From: an uncultured Bacteroidales bacterium
GTDB lineage: Bacteria; Bacteroidota; Bacteroidia; Bacteroidales; Muribaculaceae
Length of the DNA stretch: 64,000 bases
NCBI GenBank assembly: GCA_902781045.1
Contig: CACZHT010000004.1
Coordinates: 40,448 to 104,447 of the forward strand
Reading direction: 5' to 3'
Part shown: piece by piece, positions 61,750 to 64,000 of the stretch
Position numbering within the stretch: position 1 is the stretch's first letter
How the letters are laid out: every line of letters starts with the position of its first letter
Position numbers and translations under genes: made by a program
The notes under the pieces: generated by a model
The model's input: the letters and a program-made list of their open reading frames with translations, nothing else
What the model was told of the DNA's origin: nothing
Database searches by the model: none

Positions 61750-64000
61750 ATGAAAACTTGTATATTCACGGTATCATCATCTAAACTGGCCAGTTTTCTG
61801 GCAAGATGTGCTTTGCTCTTGTGCCTATTATCTGCATACAATACAGTCGCTTATGCGACCAAGTTTGAGGTAGATGGTCTATATTATCAAACAACAGGAG
61901 CAAATACGGTCAAGGTAATTGAGCGAAACTATTCTAATTTTACGGGAGAGGTCGCTATTCCAGAAACAGTTGTTTATAATAAAATAAACTACGCAGTCAC
62001 TGGAATAGGCGATCATGCATTCAGCAGCAACAAAACAATTACTTCCATCATAGTTCCGAACACCGTTAACTTTATTGAGGCATCAGCTTTCTCTTATAGC
62101 AATATAGCAAGTGTGACCCTTCCAGAGACTATTGAGACGATTGGTAATGAAGTTTTTATGTCTTGCCATAGGTTAGAGTCTATTGCAATACCTAATTCTG
62201 TCACCGAATTACGCTATGGGGCATTCCAAGGCTGCGACCACCTTAAATCGGTCTCACTACCGAATTTCCTCACAACACTAGAAAGCCGAATGTTCGATGG
62301 CTGTGTCTCTTTGGAGGGGGTGAACTTACCAACTCAACTCAAGACAATTCAACAAAGCGCATTTGCAAGATGCACCAGTTTGTCATCTATCTCGCTTCCT
62401 TCGTCAATCGATAGTATTGGCGCGAGTACATTCTATAATTGCAGCAGTCTGGTCGACATTGATTTTCCTGACAAGGTGTTTTGGATTGGTCCTAATGCTT
62501 TTAACGGCACGGCATGGCTAGCCAATCAGCCTGAAGGCCTACTGTATTTTGGCGCCATGGCATACAAGTTTGTAGGTACTTTGCCCGATGGCTCAACAGT
62601 ATCCATCAAGCCCGGCACCCAGGCTATCGCATCATACTGCTTCAGTGGCTGCGGCTGGCTGGGGGCGGTTGAGATCCCCGAGTCGGTGACGCAGATAGGT
62701 TCAGCAGCATTTCTCGGATGTACCGGTCTGGCGACGGTTGACCTACCCGAATCAGTGACACAGATAGAATCATATACATTCAGCGGATGTACTGGATTAG
62801 TGGCGGTTGACCTACCCGAATCGGTGACGCAAATAGGTCAGTCCGCCTTCAGCGGATGTAGCGGTCTCACGACCATGAGTATTCCTGATGGCATAACACA
62901 GATTGAGAGAAGCACATACAGTGGTTGTACCGCCATGGAATCAATATATATTCCCAATTCTGTCACACACATCGGCGAGAATGCCTTCTATAACTGTAGT
63001 GGGTTGAGAAATATAAATTTCCCGAGTTCTTTGGTTTACCTGGGGCTCTCTGCATTCAGTGGGTGTTCCGGTCTGGAGAGCGTCATTCTTCCTCAAGGTT
63101 TCATAACGATGAGTGGGGGGGTGTTCCATAATTGCGCTAATTTGGAATCAATTGTTCTCCCGTCGGGCATCAAGAGAATCGTATGGGATGCATTCAGCGC
63201 ATGTCCCAGCTTAAAATATGTCCAGTTGCCCAATACTCTGGAAGGCATAGATCAAAACGCATTCTCTGGCTGCAGCAGTCTTGTTGAACTGGACTTGCCT
63301 CTTATGCTCAAGGACATTGGTGACTATGCGTTTGCTGGCTGCTCGAGCTTGAGTAATGTCAGACTTCCTGCGGCCATGCAAAGCTTGGGTTACGGCGTGT
63401 TCCAGGGCTGCGGCGCATTGAAGGAAATAAAGAGTCTGGCCCTGACACCTCCCAATGCGCATGAGGACGAGGAGGGCTATGAAGGCCAGTTCCATGTCGT
63501 CTATGTCAGTTCACGCACTATGAGACAATCAACGAGAGTGAGTATGTCCCTGGAGATGTGAACGGCGACGGCGTTGTCGACATTGCCGATGTTAATGGGA
63601 TTGTCAACAACATGCTGGGCAATGCGTCTGTGGTTGTCGATGCCAAAGAGGTCAAGTTCGGATTGGCTTTGGTCGAGGGAGGGACGTTCACCATGGGAAC
63701 AGAAGTAGATGAAGAGCAGCTGAGCGAGGGCTTCTATGACAATGTGCCGTCGCCCAAACATCAGGTGACCCTGGACAGCTACCTCATTTCGACTACCGAG
63801 GTCACCCGGAAGCTCTATCATGCGGTGATTGGTGGCACTGAACCGGAATATGACATGATGAATCGGCCCATCTACGACATCAACTGGAATGCGGCACAAG
63901 AGTTCATTGAGCGTCTCAACCAGCTCACCGGGCTGCAGTTCCGTCTGCCCACCGAGGCCGAGTGGGAGTTTGCCGCCCGTGGCGGCAACAAGTCGCAGGG
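61750..64000 (+). pseudogene. BspA-type LRR/dockerin/SUMF surface protein, frameshifted and cut by window end
   Basis: The first frame (stop 63559-63561) encodes a signal peptide and about 20 BspA-type leucine-rich repeats (FSGCSGLESVILP-like units). A second frame, one base back, then reads HYETINESEYVPGDVNGDG, a dockerin repeat ending MLGN, and an SUMF domain (VEGGTFTMGTEVD, PTEAEWEFAARGGN) that stays open to the last base. The second frame has no start of its own, opening after a stop near 63480, so one protein split by a -1 shift between about 63482 and 63558 is the best reading. No slippery heptamer is evident; mutation or sequencing error is likely. Architecture matches the gene at 19685-21658. 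Confidence 0.8.

Noticed and set aside
63485..63558. Programmed -1 ribosomal frameshift site
   Set aside because: I found no X-XXY-YYZ heptamer or strong downstream stem in the overlap of the two frames. Mutation or sequencing error is simpler.

Overview
The window reads as a chromosomal segment of a GC-rich anaerobic gut Bacteroidota, order Bacteroidales, most like Muribaculaceae or Prevotellaceae (inference). The reasons are: Bacteroidota-type promoters (-33 TTTG, about 20 nt, -7 TAnnTTTG) ahead of many genes; succinate-propionate methylmalonyl-CoA mutase; BspA-type leucine-rich proteins; C-terminal dockerin-like repeats ending in MLGK; and families typical of the phylum (DUF5686, DUF3667, DUF3298, TGS-uridine kinase). 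I saw no tRNA, rRNA, CRISPR array, prophage or intact insertion sequence.

Layout. 0.2-9.6 kb is metabolic: mutA-mutB leftward, and a rightward unit iorA-iorB-aminotransferase-CoA-transferase that looks like an aromatic amino acid oxidation pathway. 9.6-19.6 kb holds a LolC/E-like permease and a rightward housekeeping run (YIP1, smpB, small conserved gene, cyclophilin lipoprotein, M16 peptidase, tsaD, cinA, small membrane protein) ending in a secreted subtilase with a dockerin. 19.7-34.5 kb is leftward: an LRR/dockerin/SUMF-domain surface protein, a 980-bp gap with a nested repeat element, a periplasmic M16 peptidase, a DUF1963 protein, a LuxR regulator with a RIC-like protein, 5-FTHF cyclo-ligase, S41 peptidase, dCMP deaminase, a uridine kinase-like protein and umuDC. 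35-42.4 kb encodes secreted or outer-membrane proteins, including a GH13 amylase with starch-binding modules and a dockerin. 42.4-52.4 kb is leftward envelope and housekeeping genes (a six-gene unit with a PAP2-barrel fusion, lysA, an MBL hydrolase, rsmG). 52.5-64 kb is rightward: cvfB-like, an SDR, three paralogous double-domain acid phosphatase-like secreted proteins with an LRR-dockerin gene among them, tnaA, and a frameshifted LRR/dockerin/SUMF gene cut by the window edge.

How the parts may work together (inference). Aromatic amino acids could be transaminated, oxidised by IorAB to aryl-acetyl-CoA and relieved of CoA by the adjacent transferase; if succinate were the acceptor, the product would feed the neighbouring methylmalonyl-CoA mutase. 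TnaA adds indole production. Six secreted proteins share the same dockerin-like tail and include a protease, an amylase and LRR adhesin-like proteins.

The most unusual items are: (1) the tandem double-PAP2 proteins in which every C-terminal domain, and one N-terminal domain, has lost the nucleophilic histidine; (2) 7-bp-period repeat arrays placed directly before start codons, four loci sharing a GACGTTA-type unit; (3) a nested inverted-repeat element present in two copies plus an end fragment; and (4) two genes whose -7 box lies only 4 nt before the start codon.
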